Position numbers and translations under genes: made by a program | Part shown: piece by piece, positions 26,858 through 34,191 of the stretch | Position numbering within the stretch: position 1 is the first letter of the stretch | How the letters are laid out: each line of letters opens with the position of its first letter | Source of the DNA: Glaciecola sp047250385 | GTDB taxonomy: Bacteria; Pseudomonadota; Gammaproteobacteria; Enterobacterales; Alteromonadaceae | Assembly (NCBI RefSeq): GCF_047250385.1 | Contig: NZ_JBLBVM010000054.1 | Location: 124,001 to 188,000, forward strand | Reading direction: 5' to 3' | DNA: 64,000 bases | Notes under the pieces: model-generated | Databases searched by the model: none | The model's input: the letters and a program-made list of their open reading frames with translations, nothing else | Told to the model about the DNA's origin: nothing

Positions 26858-27799
26858 ATGGATATATTATTTGATTATATTTTAACAATTGAGATGGCGT
26901 TTATCGTCCTCGTTTTAGTGCTGTTAAAAAGCAGCATTAAATTTGTCCCACAAAACCGTGCTTACGTTATTGAACGTTTCGGTAAATTCCAGTCCACGAA
27001 AGAAGCGGGCTTGAACTTCATACTACCCTTTATCGACCGTATCTCTGCAGATCGTTCTCTAAAAGAACAAGCTGTCGATGTGCAAGAACAAAGTGCTATT
27101 ACCAAAGATAACATTTCACTCATGGTTGATGGGGTTTTGTACTTCAGAGTAATGGATCCATACAAAGCAACCTATGGTGTAGAAGATTACGTTTTTGCCG
27201 TTACTCAATTGGCACAAACTACGATGCGTTCTGAGTTAGGTAAAATGGAGCTAGATAAAACCTTTGAAGAAAGAGACATCCTAAACTTGAATATCGTCAC
27301 TGCAATTAACCAAGCCGCAGGTCCTTGGGGTATTCAGGTAATGCGATATGAGATTAAAGACATCATTCCACCTGGTTCCATTATGGAAGCGATGGAAGCA
27401 CAAATGAAAGCCGAGCGAGTAAAGCGTGCGCAAATTTTAGAATCGGAAGGTGATAGACAAGCGGCAATTAACCGCGCTGAAGGTGAAAAAGCGTCTGTTG
27501 TTTTAGCCGCTGAAGGTGATAAGTCAGAGCAAATATTACGTGCTCAAGGTGAAGCATCAGCAATCGTCGCCGTTGCAGAAGCTCAGGCCGAAGCTCTGAA
27601 AAAAGTAGGTGAAGCAGCCAATACTGACGAAGGTCAAAAAGCCATTCAACTCGATCTCGCTACCCGAGCTATTGAAGCGAAAAAGGCCATCGCCAAGGAA
27701 TCAAGTGTGGTATTGCTTCCCGAATCAGGTACTGAGGCCGCATCTGTGGTAGCACAAGCTACCAGCATCATCAGCGCACTGACGAAAAAAGGAGTTTAG
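26858..27799 (+). CDS. qmcA: SPFH/stomatin-like membrane protein (QmcA family)
   Basis: This 313-residue protein has one N-terminal membrane segment (about 10-26), then an SPFH/Band-7 domain (about 28-200: VPQNRAYVIERFGKFQSTKE, AVTQLAQTTMRSELGKMELD). A long charged Ala/Glu-rich helix (about 195-265) follows, ending in a less charged tail. This is the stomatin/paraslipin order as in E. coli QmcA. Such proteins form membrane scaffolds and interact with proteases such as FtsH. The next gene is NfeD, the usual operon partner. It follows the alpha-E gene by 23 bp, so it may be in the same transcript as the ligase genes. Confidence 0.92.
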   Translation: MDILFDYILTIEMAFIVLVLVLLKSSIKFVPQNRAYVIERFGKFQSTKEAGLNFILPFIDRISADRSLKEQAVDVQEQSAITKDNISLMVDGVLYFRVMDPYKATYGVEDYVFAVTQLAQTTMRSELGKMELDKTFEERDILNLNIVTAINQAAGPWGIQVMRYEIKDIIPPGSIMEAMEAQMKAERVKRAQILESEGDRQAAINRAEGEKASVVLAAEGDKSEQILRAQGEASAIVAVAEAQAEALKKVGEAANTDEGQKAIQLDLATRAIEAKKAIAKESSVVLLPESGTEAASVVAQATSIISALTKKGV

Positions 27800-27800
27800 T

Positions 27801-28268
27801 ATGGAATGGTTTGCTAACAACTTAATCGAAACAATATTAATTATAGGTGTCGTGCTTCTAATCATTGAAATTGTGGTTTTGGGTTTTAGCACATTCTTCC
27901 TGTTTTTTGCAGGCTTGGCAGCTATAGCCACTGCAGCGATCATGTGGGTGGGATTAATTCCAGAGACCGTGTCTTGGGCATTAATTTCAACCGCTGTTTT
28001 TACAGCCGTTTTCGCTGCATTGTTATGGCGAAGACTATACAGCCTGCAAAATAGTGTTGATCATAAACGTGCGGACTCTGATCTTATAGGACACACATTT
28101 ATTTTGTCCGAGAATGTTGAAGCAGCCTTACCGCTGAAAGAGAAGCCTTTGTATGAATATTCAGGCGTGAATTGGCATTTAGATGCGCTTGAAGACATTG
28201 CGAAAGGTACACGTGTAGAAGTTGTGCAAGCGGATGTTGGGACGCTGTTAATTAAAGCCAAATCATAA
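27801..28268 (+). CDS. NfeD-family membrane protein (YbbK-like)
   Basis: This 155-residue protein has two to three membrane segments (about 10-35, 38-54 and 58-75) and a C-terminal soluble OB-fold domain (about 92-150: DLIGHTFILSENVEAALPL, VNWHLDALEDIAKGTRVEVV). This is the short NfeD form that teams with stomatin-like proteins, without the N-terminal serine protease of the long form. It starts one base after the qmcA stop. A hairpin follows about 70 bp downstream. The function is thought to be assembly or quality control of membrane scaffolds. Confidence 0.9.
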   Translation: MEWFANNLIETILIIGVVLLIIEIVVLGFSTFFLFFAGLAAIATAAIMWVGLIPETVSWALISTAVFTAVFAALLWRRLYSLQNSVDHKRADSDLIGHTFILSENVEAALPLKEKPLYEYSGVNWHLDALEDIAKGTRVEVVQADVGTLLIKAKS

Positions 28269-28336
28269 CTATCTGTTGCACTATTAATTAATGCTTATAA
28301 GTACTTAGCTTATTACTACAATATAATTTGTAAAAG

Positions 28337-28365
28337 TGGCCTGCACACTCAACAAGTGCAGGCAC
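28337..28365 (+). terminator. hairpin after nfeD
   Basis: GCCTGCAC (28339-28346) pairs with GTGCAGGC (28356-28363) around a 9-nt loop. The T-run is poor, but the placement, 70 bp after the last gene of the cluster and before the convergent pilin gene, suits a transcript end. Confidence 0.6.
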
Positions 28366-28426
28366 TATTACTATCATTCAAGCGGGTTTGGAATAGAAGC
28401 ATTGCTGCAAAGCAATAAAACTGCTT

Positions 28427-28990
28427 TTATAAATTATGTTCCGTTATTTCTCCAGCACTGCCACCATATGTTTGACCGCCATAAGAGAAGCTGGATACAT
28501 CACGAATGTAGTAAGCGAAATGCGGTAAATCCCCATCAGCGAAAGTACGATCGCCGAACTGCTTACCAAATACGCAAAAATTCGCGTTACCCAGTGAATT
28601 CCACCCCGACGCTAATGTCGCGCTAGGATTCGTTTGGCCCGTAACACTTTCAGATTGCTCCAATAAACTGTTCCAAAGGTTTACGCAAAACTGACTGCCA
28701 CTACCGCTACCCGTTGGCCATTCAGAAACAGAATCGATAGGAACCGTGCTGCCTCTAACCACTACAGGATTAGTTTCACGCAGTAAGTAAGTGCTACGCA
28801 CTAGGGAAACCGATGATTTGAATGCACCTGCGACGGCTTTTGTGGTCTTTAAATTGGCATCATCCGAGAGATCAATAAATTTCGGAACAGCGATGACTGT
28901 TAATATTCCCAAAATGACAATGACGACTATTAACTCAATTAATGTAAAACCTCGTTGCTTTAACGCGCGCTCAGAATTCAAACTATACAA
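28427..28990 (-). CDS. type IV pilin-like protein (MSHA-like)
   Basis: This 187-residue prepilin has the processing site RG/FTLIELIVVIVILGIL: the cleaving glycine is residue 14, the mature N-terminal Phe 15 and the conserved Glu+5 is residue 19. The hydrophobic helix is followed by AVPKFIDLSDDA, as in MshA and related MSHA pilins, and two cysteines (in SQFCVNLW and NFCVFGKQFG) that could form the D-loop disulphide. No assembly genes are adjacent, so this is an orphan minor pilin or pseudopilin. It is divergent from the BaiN-like gene. Confidence 0.88.
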   Translation of the reverse strand: MYSLNSERALKQRGFTLIELIVVIVILGILTVIAVPKFIDLSDDANLKTTKAVAGAFKSSVSLVRSTYLLRETNPVVVRGSTVPIDSVSEWPTGSGSGSQFCVNLWNSLLEQSESVTGQTNPSATLASGWNSLGNANFCVFGKQFGDRTFADGDLPHFAYYIRDVSSFSYGGQTYGGSAGEITEHNL

Positions 28991-29215
28991 ACCTTTAACT
29001 CTCCTACAACTATTATCACCTCAAGAAATAAGCTGAGGTTATTCTAAAATTTGAGGCGGAATACTAAAGTCCAAAGCTTAATTTAGCCAGTATATCAATT
29101 CATACCTAATGTTCTTAATTCATTAATATGACATATTTTGTCAGTGTTTTTCATGCCGTGTTTAAACACGCTTTATGCTATATTGCGCCCAGAAAGCTTT
29201 AATGAGTATAGATTA

Positions 29216-30400
29216 GTGAAATTTGATGTAGTTGTAATTGGAGCAGGTGCTGCAGGCCTGCATTGTGCGGCAATAGCGGCAGCTAGAGGCAAAACAGTTT
29301 TATTGTTAGATCATGCGAAACGCCCTGGTAAAAAGATCCTAATTTCCGGTGGAGGCCGCAGTAACTTTACTAATTACTTTATTGAACCAGAAAAGTACAT
29401 TTGTGAGAATCCGCACTTCTGCAAGTCAGCCCTCAGTCAATACACACAATGGGACTTCATCGCCCTAGTTGAAAAATACAATATCGCCTACCACGAGAAA
29501 ACCTTAGGCCAACTGTTTTGTGACGATTCAGCAAAAGAGATCGTCGCCATGTTGGTGAGTGAATGTGAAAAAAACAAAGTCAATTTCAGCTACCAGACCG
29601 AAGTTTTGAAGGTTGGAAAATTAGATGATGGGCAATTTACGATTACGACAAACAAAAGCGATTACATTTGCTCTAACCTAGTGATTGCATCCGGCGGTTT
29701 ATCCATGCCGAAGTTAGGCGCGACACCTTTTGCTTACAAAGTTGCTGAGCAATTTGGTCTAAGGATCGTGCCCACTAAAGCTGGTTTAGTGCCATTTACA
29801 TTGCCTCCCGAATTGAAAGATCCGCTAGCATTGATTTCCGGTGTATCGATGCCAGTTTCAATTTCATCAGACACGGCTTCATTTAAAGAAGATATGCTCA
29901 TTACTCACCGAGGGCTTTCCGGGCCCGCAGTGCTACAAATTTCATCTTACTGGAATTCGAGCGAAAATATCAGCATCGACCTATTACCTGCAGGGGATTT
30001 TTCCGCTGAATTAGAAAAAGCAGTTCAAGAACACCCTAACTCACAATTGAAAACGTTTTTAGGCAACCTTTTCGCTAAACGCTTTGTAGACACTTATCTA
30101 AATCTCATCAATTTTGATAGCGTGCTACTAAAGCAACTTGATCATAAGCAGAAGAACTTCCTGACTGAAAGCATACACAATTGGAAAGTAAAGCCATCTG
30201 GAACAGAAGGTTACAGAACAGCTGAAGTTACATTAGGCGGTGTGAGCACTGAGCACCTATCATCCAAAACAATGGAAGTTAAAAGTTGCCCCGGACTATA
30301 CTTTATTGGCGAAGCGATGGACGTCACTGGCTGGTTAGGAGGCTATAATTTTCAGTGGGCTTGGAGTTCTGCTTATGTGGCGGGGATTAATGTTAGATGA
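29216..30400 (+). CDS. BaiN/YhiN-family FAD-dependent oxidoreductase
   Basis: About 394 residues from a GTG at 29216 (MKFDVVVIGAGAAG). The frame is open to 29138 and contains an ATG at 29153, but family members begin directly with the FAD-binding strand, so I chose the GTG, at some risk because its Shine-Dalgarno sequence is weak. The dinucleotide motif GAGAAG is at 9-14. GKKILISGGGRSNFTN is the family's characteristic second motif. ITHRGLSGPAVLQ and YFIGEAMDVTGWLGGYNFQWAWSSA close the FAD site. The physiological substrate of this HI0933-like family is mostly unknown. REP-like repeats and the IS110-family element follow directly. Confidence 0.9.
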   Translation: MKFDVVVIGAGAAGLHCAAIAAARGKTVLLLDHAKRPGKKILISGGGRSNFTNYFIEPEKYICENPHFCKSALSQYTQWDFIALVEKYNIAYHEKTLGQLFCDDSAKEIVAMLVSECEKNKVNFSYQTEVLKVGKLDDGQFTITTNKSDYICSNLVIASGGLSMPKLGATPFAYKVAEQFGLRIVPTKAGLVPFTLPPELKDPLALISGVSMPVSISSDTASFKEDMLITHRGLSGPAVLQISSYWNSSENISIDLLPAGDFSAELEKAVQEHPNSQLKTFLGNLFAKRFVDTYLNLINFDSVLLKQLDHKQKNFLTESIHNWKVKPSGTEGYRTAEVTLGGVSTEHLSSKTMEVKSCPGLYFIGEAMDVTGWLGGYNFQWAWSSAYVAGINVR

Positions 30401-30423
30401 TGGTTTATTAATTGGCACTTCAT

Positions 30424-30514
30424 ACCCGTCACCACCCCGCAGTCGGTGGTCTCCTTAGAGGCAGTTTTTTACCCGTCACCACCGCGCAGGCGGTGGTCTC
30501 CTTAGAGGCAGTTT
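30424..30514. repeat. two tandem REP-like hairpin repeats (copies A and B)
   Basis: Two 44-bp units lie 47 bp apart: A 30424-30467 and B 30471-30514. Each has ACCCGTC, a hairpin and the tail TCTCCTTAGAGGCAGTTT. In B the stem is ACCACCGC/GCGGTGGT with loop GCAG. In A two changes shorten the stem to ACCACC/GGTGGT. Another copy lies at 34149, with compensatory stem changes. Copy B abuts the left end of the IS110-family element. Confidence 0.85.
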
Positions 30515-30516
30515 AT

Positions 30517-30527
30517 AGTCGTTCAAC
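30517..30527 (+). repeat. left sub-terminal inverted repeat of the IS element
   Basis: AGTCGTTCAAC is the exact reverse complement of 31987-31997. Sub-terminal repeats of this size are typical of the IS1111 branch of the IS110 family. Confidence 0.85.
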
Positions 30528-30532
30528 CTTAA

Positions 30533-30699
30533 CAATCTATACTTAGATTGGTTTGGTTATGTACTCTTTGCATACGAATATGAGGCAGTTAACATTTTAT
30601 GAACGCCGGTTTCTTTTCGATGCATCGAGTATCTTTACTCAAAACGAATACTCAGGGCTTGCTTTAAAACGCTGTCTATATTCTTTTCGAAGAGTAAGG
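30533..30699 (+). ncRNA. candidate bridge RNA (seekRNA) of the IS110-family element
   Basis: Three hairpins can be drawn. First, CAATCTA (30533-30539) with TAGATTG (30544-30550). Second, GCAT plus CGAA (30570-30578) with TTCG plus ATGC (30616-30623). Third, CTTTACTC plus CGAA (30633-30648) with TTCG plus GAGTAAGG (30686-30699). The second and third both have ACGAATA, exactly 30 nt, then TTCTTTTCGA, and are offset by exactly 70 nt. Loop 2 contains GAGGCAGTT (30582-30590), identical to the left flank 30505-30513. Loop 3 contains ACTCAGGGC (30650-30658), identical to the element's right end 31995-32003, and CTATA (30676-30680), complementary to TATAG at 30514-30518. This matches the target-loop and donor-loop order of bridge RNAs. 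Confidence 0.75.
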
Positions 30700-30734
30700 A
30701 GTACATAACAAATTTCACTTTTAGGAGATTTGTA

Positions 30735-31979
30735 ATGAACAACATTAAACGTAAATTTGCAGTGCATATAGGGCTAGATTGGGCAAACAAAAAGCACGAT
30801 GTCTGCGTGCAAATAGGTGACAGCAAAACACGTAGTTTTGAAGTCATCCCTCATTTTCCTGAAGCGATTGATACATGGCTACATAAGTTACATGTTGAAA
30901 CAAAGGGCGATATAGCAGTTGCCGTTGAGTTAACGAAAGGCCCTATCGTATACGCCTTACAAAAACACAGCTTCGTTACAGTATTTCCTATTCATGGACT
31001 GACACTGTCTCAGTATCGCAAAGCATTATATCCAAGCGGCGCTAAAGATGATCCAATGGACGCAGAATTAGCATTAGATATGATGCTGAATTATCCCGAT
31101 AAAGTGAAACCGCTTAAACCGAGCAGTGGTGATTGTCGTGCGTTGGCTTTGCTAGTTGAACAGCGTCGCGCACTCGTCGACGACAGGCGCAGCAATGCAA
31201 ACAAACTTATAAACGCGCTGAAGCAATACTATCCGCAGCCTCTAGAGTGGTTCTCTCATAGAGACAGTGAGCTATTCTGCGACTTTTTAATCAAATGGCC
31301 TACACTAGAATCAGTCAAACGTGCAAGAAATATAACGATTGAAAAGTTTTTTATGGCGCGCGGCGGTAACTCGCTTTCCAACATTACTAAACGGGTCGAA
31401 GGGATTAGCTCCGCTGTACCATTAACAGAAGACAATAGCGTTATTCTACCCCACAAGATGCTAACGATAGCGCTATGCAAACAGATATTGACACTTATCC
31501 AAAATATCCGAGTGTACGACAAGCAGATAGCTTTATTGTTTAAGAGCCTTCCCGATGCTGAGTTGTTTGAATCTTTGCCAGGTACAGGGCCATGTTTAGC
31601 GCCCAGACTTTTAGCCGCTTTAGGTGAGGATAGAACTCGGTTTAATAGTGCTCAGGAAATTCAAAACTATGCTGGCTTATCTCCTGTAACAGAGCGAAGT
31701 GGTCAAAAAAGCTGGGTGCATTGGCGATGGCAATGTTCAAAGTTTATCAGGCAAAGTTTTATTGAGTGGGCTGCTAAAAGTGTAGCCTTGTCATATTGGG
31801 CAGGTCTTTATTATGCACAGCAAAAGGCGAAAGGAAACACACATCAATCAGCAGTAAGGTCGTTAGCTTACAAGTGGGTTCGGATTCTATATAGGTGTTG
31901 GAAGACCAAAACGCCTTATGATGAGTCTAAATATTTAAAGGTACTGAGAGAACGAAATTCTCCGCTTTTAGTAGCATAA
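30735..31979 (+). CDS. IS110-family transposase (bridge-RNA-guided recombinase)
   Basis: This 414-residue recombinase has an N-terminal RuvC-like DEDD domain: Asp15 in HIGLDWANKKHD, Glu65 in AVAVELTKGP, and Asp105/106 with Asp109 in GAKDDPMDAELA. A coiled-coil linker and a C-terminal Tnp domain follow, with LPGTGPCLAPRLLAALGEDR (281-300) and the serine region TERSGQKSWVHWRW, in which Ser322 is the likely catalytic serine. All key residues and the full length are present, so it is probably active. An AGGAG Shine-Dalgarno sequence lies 7 bases before the ATG. The enzyme should use the RNA encoded just upstream to pair target and donor DNA. Confidence 0.95.
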   Translation: MNNIKRKFAVHIGLDWANKKHDVCVQIGDSKTRSFEVIPHFPEAIDTWLHKLHVETKGDIAVAVELTKGPIVYALQKHSFVTVFPIHGLTLSQYRKALYPSGAKDDPMDAELALDMMLNYPDKVKPLKPSSGDCRALALLVEQRRALVDDRRSNANKLINALKQYYPQPLEWFSHRDSELFCDFLIKWPTLESVKRARNITIEKFFMARGGNSLSNITKRVEGISSAVPLTEDNSVILPHKMLTIALCKQILTLIQNIRVYDKQIALLFKSLPDAELFESLPGTGPCLAPRLLAALGEDRTRFNSAQEIQNYAGLSPVTERSGQKSWVHWRWQCSKFIRQSFIEWAAKSVALSYWAGLYYAQQKAKGNTHQSAVRSLAYKWVRILYRCWKTKTPYDESKYLKVLRERNSPLLVA

Positions 31980-31986
31980 ATTACTT

Positions 31987-31997
31987 GTTGAACGACT
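31987..31997 (-). repeat. right sub-terminal inverted repeat of the IS element
   Basis: GTTGAACGACT is the reverse complement of 30517-30527 and begins 7 bases after the transposase stop codon. Confidence 0.85.
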
Positions 31998-32196
31998 CAG
32001 GGCATGATCCGGACAGTCACCTTTTGGGGTTTTGCGATGTTACGCTTATTTTCAATCAGCGGTAAGATGCTGCAACAGCAGAGATTAAATAAATTTAACA
32101 CACGTCACCTGATCTTTTCTCCAAGAACTAACCTATAATTTTATCAAGGTAAGAGCAGAACTATTTTTTGCTCATTTAAACAATAGAGATATTAAA

Positions 32197-32895
32197 ATGA
32201 AAAACAAGTCAGTCTTGTTATTGGTTTTAGCTATATTTACCATCCTATCTAACAATGCGATGGCGCAATCAGACGATATCGGCTTCACCTACATCGAGGG
32301 AGGAATTATCGGTGGCTTTGTCAACGACATAGAGACATCAGGAGCGGTCATGGGAAGTGACCCTCTAGACGTAGAGAGTGATGCCGATGGTGGTGGGTTT
32401 ATTGTCGGTGCATGGCAGTTTAGCAATCAAATGCACCTGTTTGGTGAGTATGCTTCTCTCGGCCAAGAACTGGAAATCCGCACCGACATCAACACTGCTA
32501 CAGGCGAGTATGATGTGGTGCGTTGGCGCTTTGGGGTTGGTTATCAACACAATGTCTCGGAAACATTGGCTTACTATGGCCGCCTGAGTCTTGACCAGCT
32601 AGAGTTAAAGGATGCAAGCGTTGAAGGTTTCAATCTTGATATCGACGCCGACGATAGCGGCATCGGGTCAGAGGTTGGTGTTATCTGGGCAGCAACTCCG
32701 ACATTTCATCTTCAGGGTCATGCGCGGTATACCGCAGTTGGGGATGTCGCCTCTGGTGGTTCTGACCCCTTCGAAACAGATATCTTGCTCGGCGTGAACG
32801 CACGTTGGAACTTCCGTCCCAACATGGCGCTGGTAACAGGCTACGAGTTAGGAAAAATCACAACGTTCAACGTAGGCGTGCGCTTTGCTTTCTAA
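32197..32895 (+). CDS. outer-membrane beta-barrel protein
   Basis: This 232-residue protein has a signal peptide (about 1-23, cleavage after AMA), then alternating amphipathic strands with Gly/aromatic patterning such as GGFIVGAWQFSNQMHLFGEY and VRWRFGVGYQHNVSETLAYY. It ends in NVGVRFAF, the terminal aromatic expected for BAM-dependent insertion. It fits an 8-strand OmpA/OmpW-like barrel without a C-terminal periplasmic domain. Base use differs from the neighbours: 65 of 120 bases at 32281-32400 are G or C (54%), against 23 of 60 (38%) at 33241-33300 in mscS. Many codons end in C. It lies just downstream of the IS element, so acquisition is possible. The function is unknown. Confidence 0.82.
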   Translation: MKNKSVLLLVLAIFTILSNNAMAQSDDIGFTYIEGGIIGGFVNDIETSGAVMGSDPLDVESDADGGGFIVGAWQFSNQMHLFGEYASLGQELEIRTDINTATGEYDVVRWRFGVGYQHNVSETLAYYGRLSLDQLELKDASVEGFNLDIDADDSGIGSEVGVIWAATPTFHLQGHARYTAVGDVASGGSDPFETDILLGVNARWNFRPNMALVTGYELGKITTFNVGVRFAF

Positions 32896-33232
32896 TTGTT
32901 AATCAAAATCGTACAGAAAATTGGGTGTCGCTATCAGCTTAGGTGTTATTGAACGTTAGGTAACGAGTAGTGATACCTTAATTATCAGTTTGCGAATGAC
33001 TGCTTGTGGATGACACTTGCCAGTCGAATAATTGAAACTCAATGAAGAAGGTTTACCTCGTCATTCGACGCATCACTCTAATAACCTTTCACATCTTATT
33101 TCTTGCATAAAGCATTTTATTTGTTCTATTGTAATACTAAAAACGTATCAGATTGATAATTCGACATATTATCAATATTCGTTTTCACCCAATAAAACTC
33201 CAAGCGTGACAGCACTGCCTGAAGGATAGATT
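32896..33232. other. intergenic region without recognisable gene
   Basis: This is a 337-bp AT-rich gap between the barrel gene and mscS. A 65-codon open frame with a TTG start is present but has neither a good Shine-Dalgarno sequence nor protein-like composition. I see no terminator hairpin or repeat. It presumably holds the mscS promoter. Confidence 0.4.
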
Positions 33233-34132
33233 ATGTTTTCATTTGAAACCGCAAAACAAACATTACAAGATACTGTAGTCAGCATATGGCAGGACTTTTT
33301 GTCCCACACGCCGTACATCGTTTCTGCACTTGTCATTCTTCTGTTTACAGGTTTAATCAGCTCAATAATTGGTAGAGTTGTTCATGGAGCACTTAAACGC
33401 AGTAAAATGAGAGGATCGCTAAAAGAACTCATTGAAAGAATGATCAATATTCTAGTGTGGATTCTCGGTGTTCTTTTAGCTGCTATGGTCGTATTCCCAG
33501 GTTTAACCCCGACGAAAGCGCTGGGCGGACTAGGTTTGGCATCGGTGGCAATTGGCTTTGCATTTAAAGAAATTTTTGAGAACTTTTTTGCAGGTGTACT
33601 CTTACTCTGGAAATACCCTTTTGAGAAAGGAGATTTCATAGAGTGTAATGGGCTGCTAGGCCGCGTTGAAAATATTTCTGTAAGAATGAGTGAATTACGG
33701 CAGCCCAATGGCGAACTCGTAGTTGTGCCAAATTCATTTTTATTTAAAAACCCAGTTAATGTGCTGACGCATGAAAAATACCGCAGGATACAAATCATGA
33801 CCGGTGTTGCCTATTCTGAGGATGCAAAGGCCGCCCTTCCAATTATTAAAAAGGCTGTTGAGTCCTGTGACTTAGTGGTAAACGAAAAAGAGGTCGAAGT
33901 ATTCCTAAATGGCTTCGGCGCAAGTTCAATAGACATCGAAGTAGCTTGGTGGTCTGATCCGACGCCGTTAGGAGAACGCAAATCGAGAAGTGAAGTAGTA
34001 GGGGCAATCAAAGAAGCACTAGACTCTGAAGGTATTGAGATCCCATTCCCATACAGAACTTTAACGTTCAACGAGCCGGTTCCTGTGCGCAACATTGAAA
34101 GCGCAGAGAATTCTGATGGTTCTAAAGGATGA
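33233..34132 (+). CDS. small-conductance mechanosensitive channel, MscS family
   Basis: This 299-residue protein has three N-terminal membrane helices (about 28-48, 66-90 and 95-125). The third, pore-lining helix has the MscS Gly/Ala pattern in ALGGLGLASVAIGFAFKEIFENF (shown as ALGGLGLASVAIG and FAFKEIFENF). The beta domain has KGDFIECNGLLGRVENIS and PNGELVVVPNSFLFKNPV, typical of the family, and an alpha/beta C-terminal domain follows. It opens on membrane tension to release solutes on hypo-osmotic shock. It is slightly longer than E. coli MscS (286). A REP-like repeat starts 16 bp after the stop codon. Confidence 0.93.
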   Translation: MFSFETAKQTLQDTVVSIWQDFLSHTPYIVSALVILLFTGLISSIIGRVVHGALKRSKMRGSLKELIERMINILVWILGVLLAAMVVFPGLTPTKALGGLGLASVAIGFAFKEIFENFFAGVLLLWKYPFEKGDFIECNGLLGRVENISVRMSELRQPNGELVVVPNSFLFKNPVNVLTHEKYRRIQIMTGVAYSEDAKAALPIIKKAVESCDLVVNEKEVEVFLNGFGASSIDIEVAWWSDPTPLGERKSRSEVVGAIKEALDSEGIEIPFPYRTLTFNEPVPVRNIESAENSDGSKG

Positions 34133-34148
34133 TGCTAAATGTTTCTTG

Positions 34149-34190
34149 ACCGTCACCACTGCTTAGGCAGTGGTCTCCTTAGAGGCATTT
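34149..34190. repeat. REP-like hairpin repeat, copy C
   Basis: The unit is the same as at 30424-30514, with ACCACTGC/GCAGTGGT around TTAG and the tail TCTCCTTAGAGGCATTT. Relative to copy B both stem arms changed together (CACCGC/GCGGTG to CACTGC/GCAGTG), so pairing is preserved. A degenerate fourth copy begins at about 34199 (TCACCACCGCGCAGGCGG) and then loses similarity. Confidence 0.8.
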
Positions 34191-34191
34191 C

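Larger units (their letters stand above)
30512..32005 (+). mobile_element. IS110-family insertion sequence with bridge RNA region
   Basis: The element holds one transposase gene, a 217-bp 5' non-coding region and only about 20 bp after the gene. The ends are inferred. Sub-terminal inverted repeats AGTCGTTCAAC (30517-30527) and GTTGAACGACT (31987-31997) match perfectly. Bases in the non-coding guide loops match the left flank up to 30513 and the right end up to 32003. The most likely core dinucleotides are TT at 30512-30513 and AT at 32004-32005, each uncertain by a few bases. No target duplication is expected for this family. The element sits between genes and interrupts none. Confidence 0.8.

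Noticed and set aside
30735..31979. IS110-family transposase as a degraded relic
   Set aside because: Full length, all DEDD residues and the catalytic serine region are present, with a good Shine-Dalgarno sequence. There are no frameshifts.
33032..33229. 65-codon open frame ending three bases before mscS
   Set aside because: It has a TTG start without a good Shine-Dalgarno sequence, a composition unlike a protein and no recognisable motif. It is more likely to be leader sequence of mscS.
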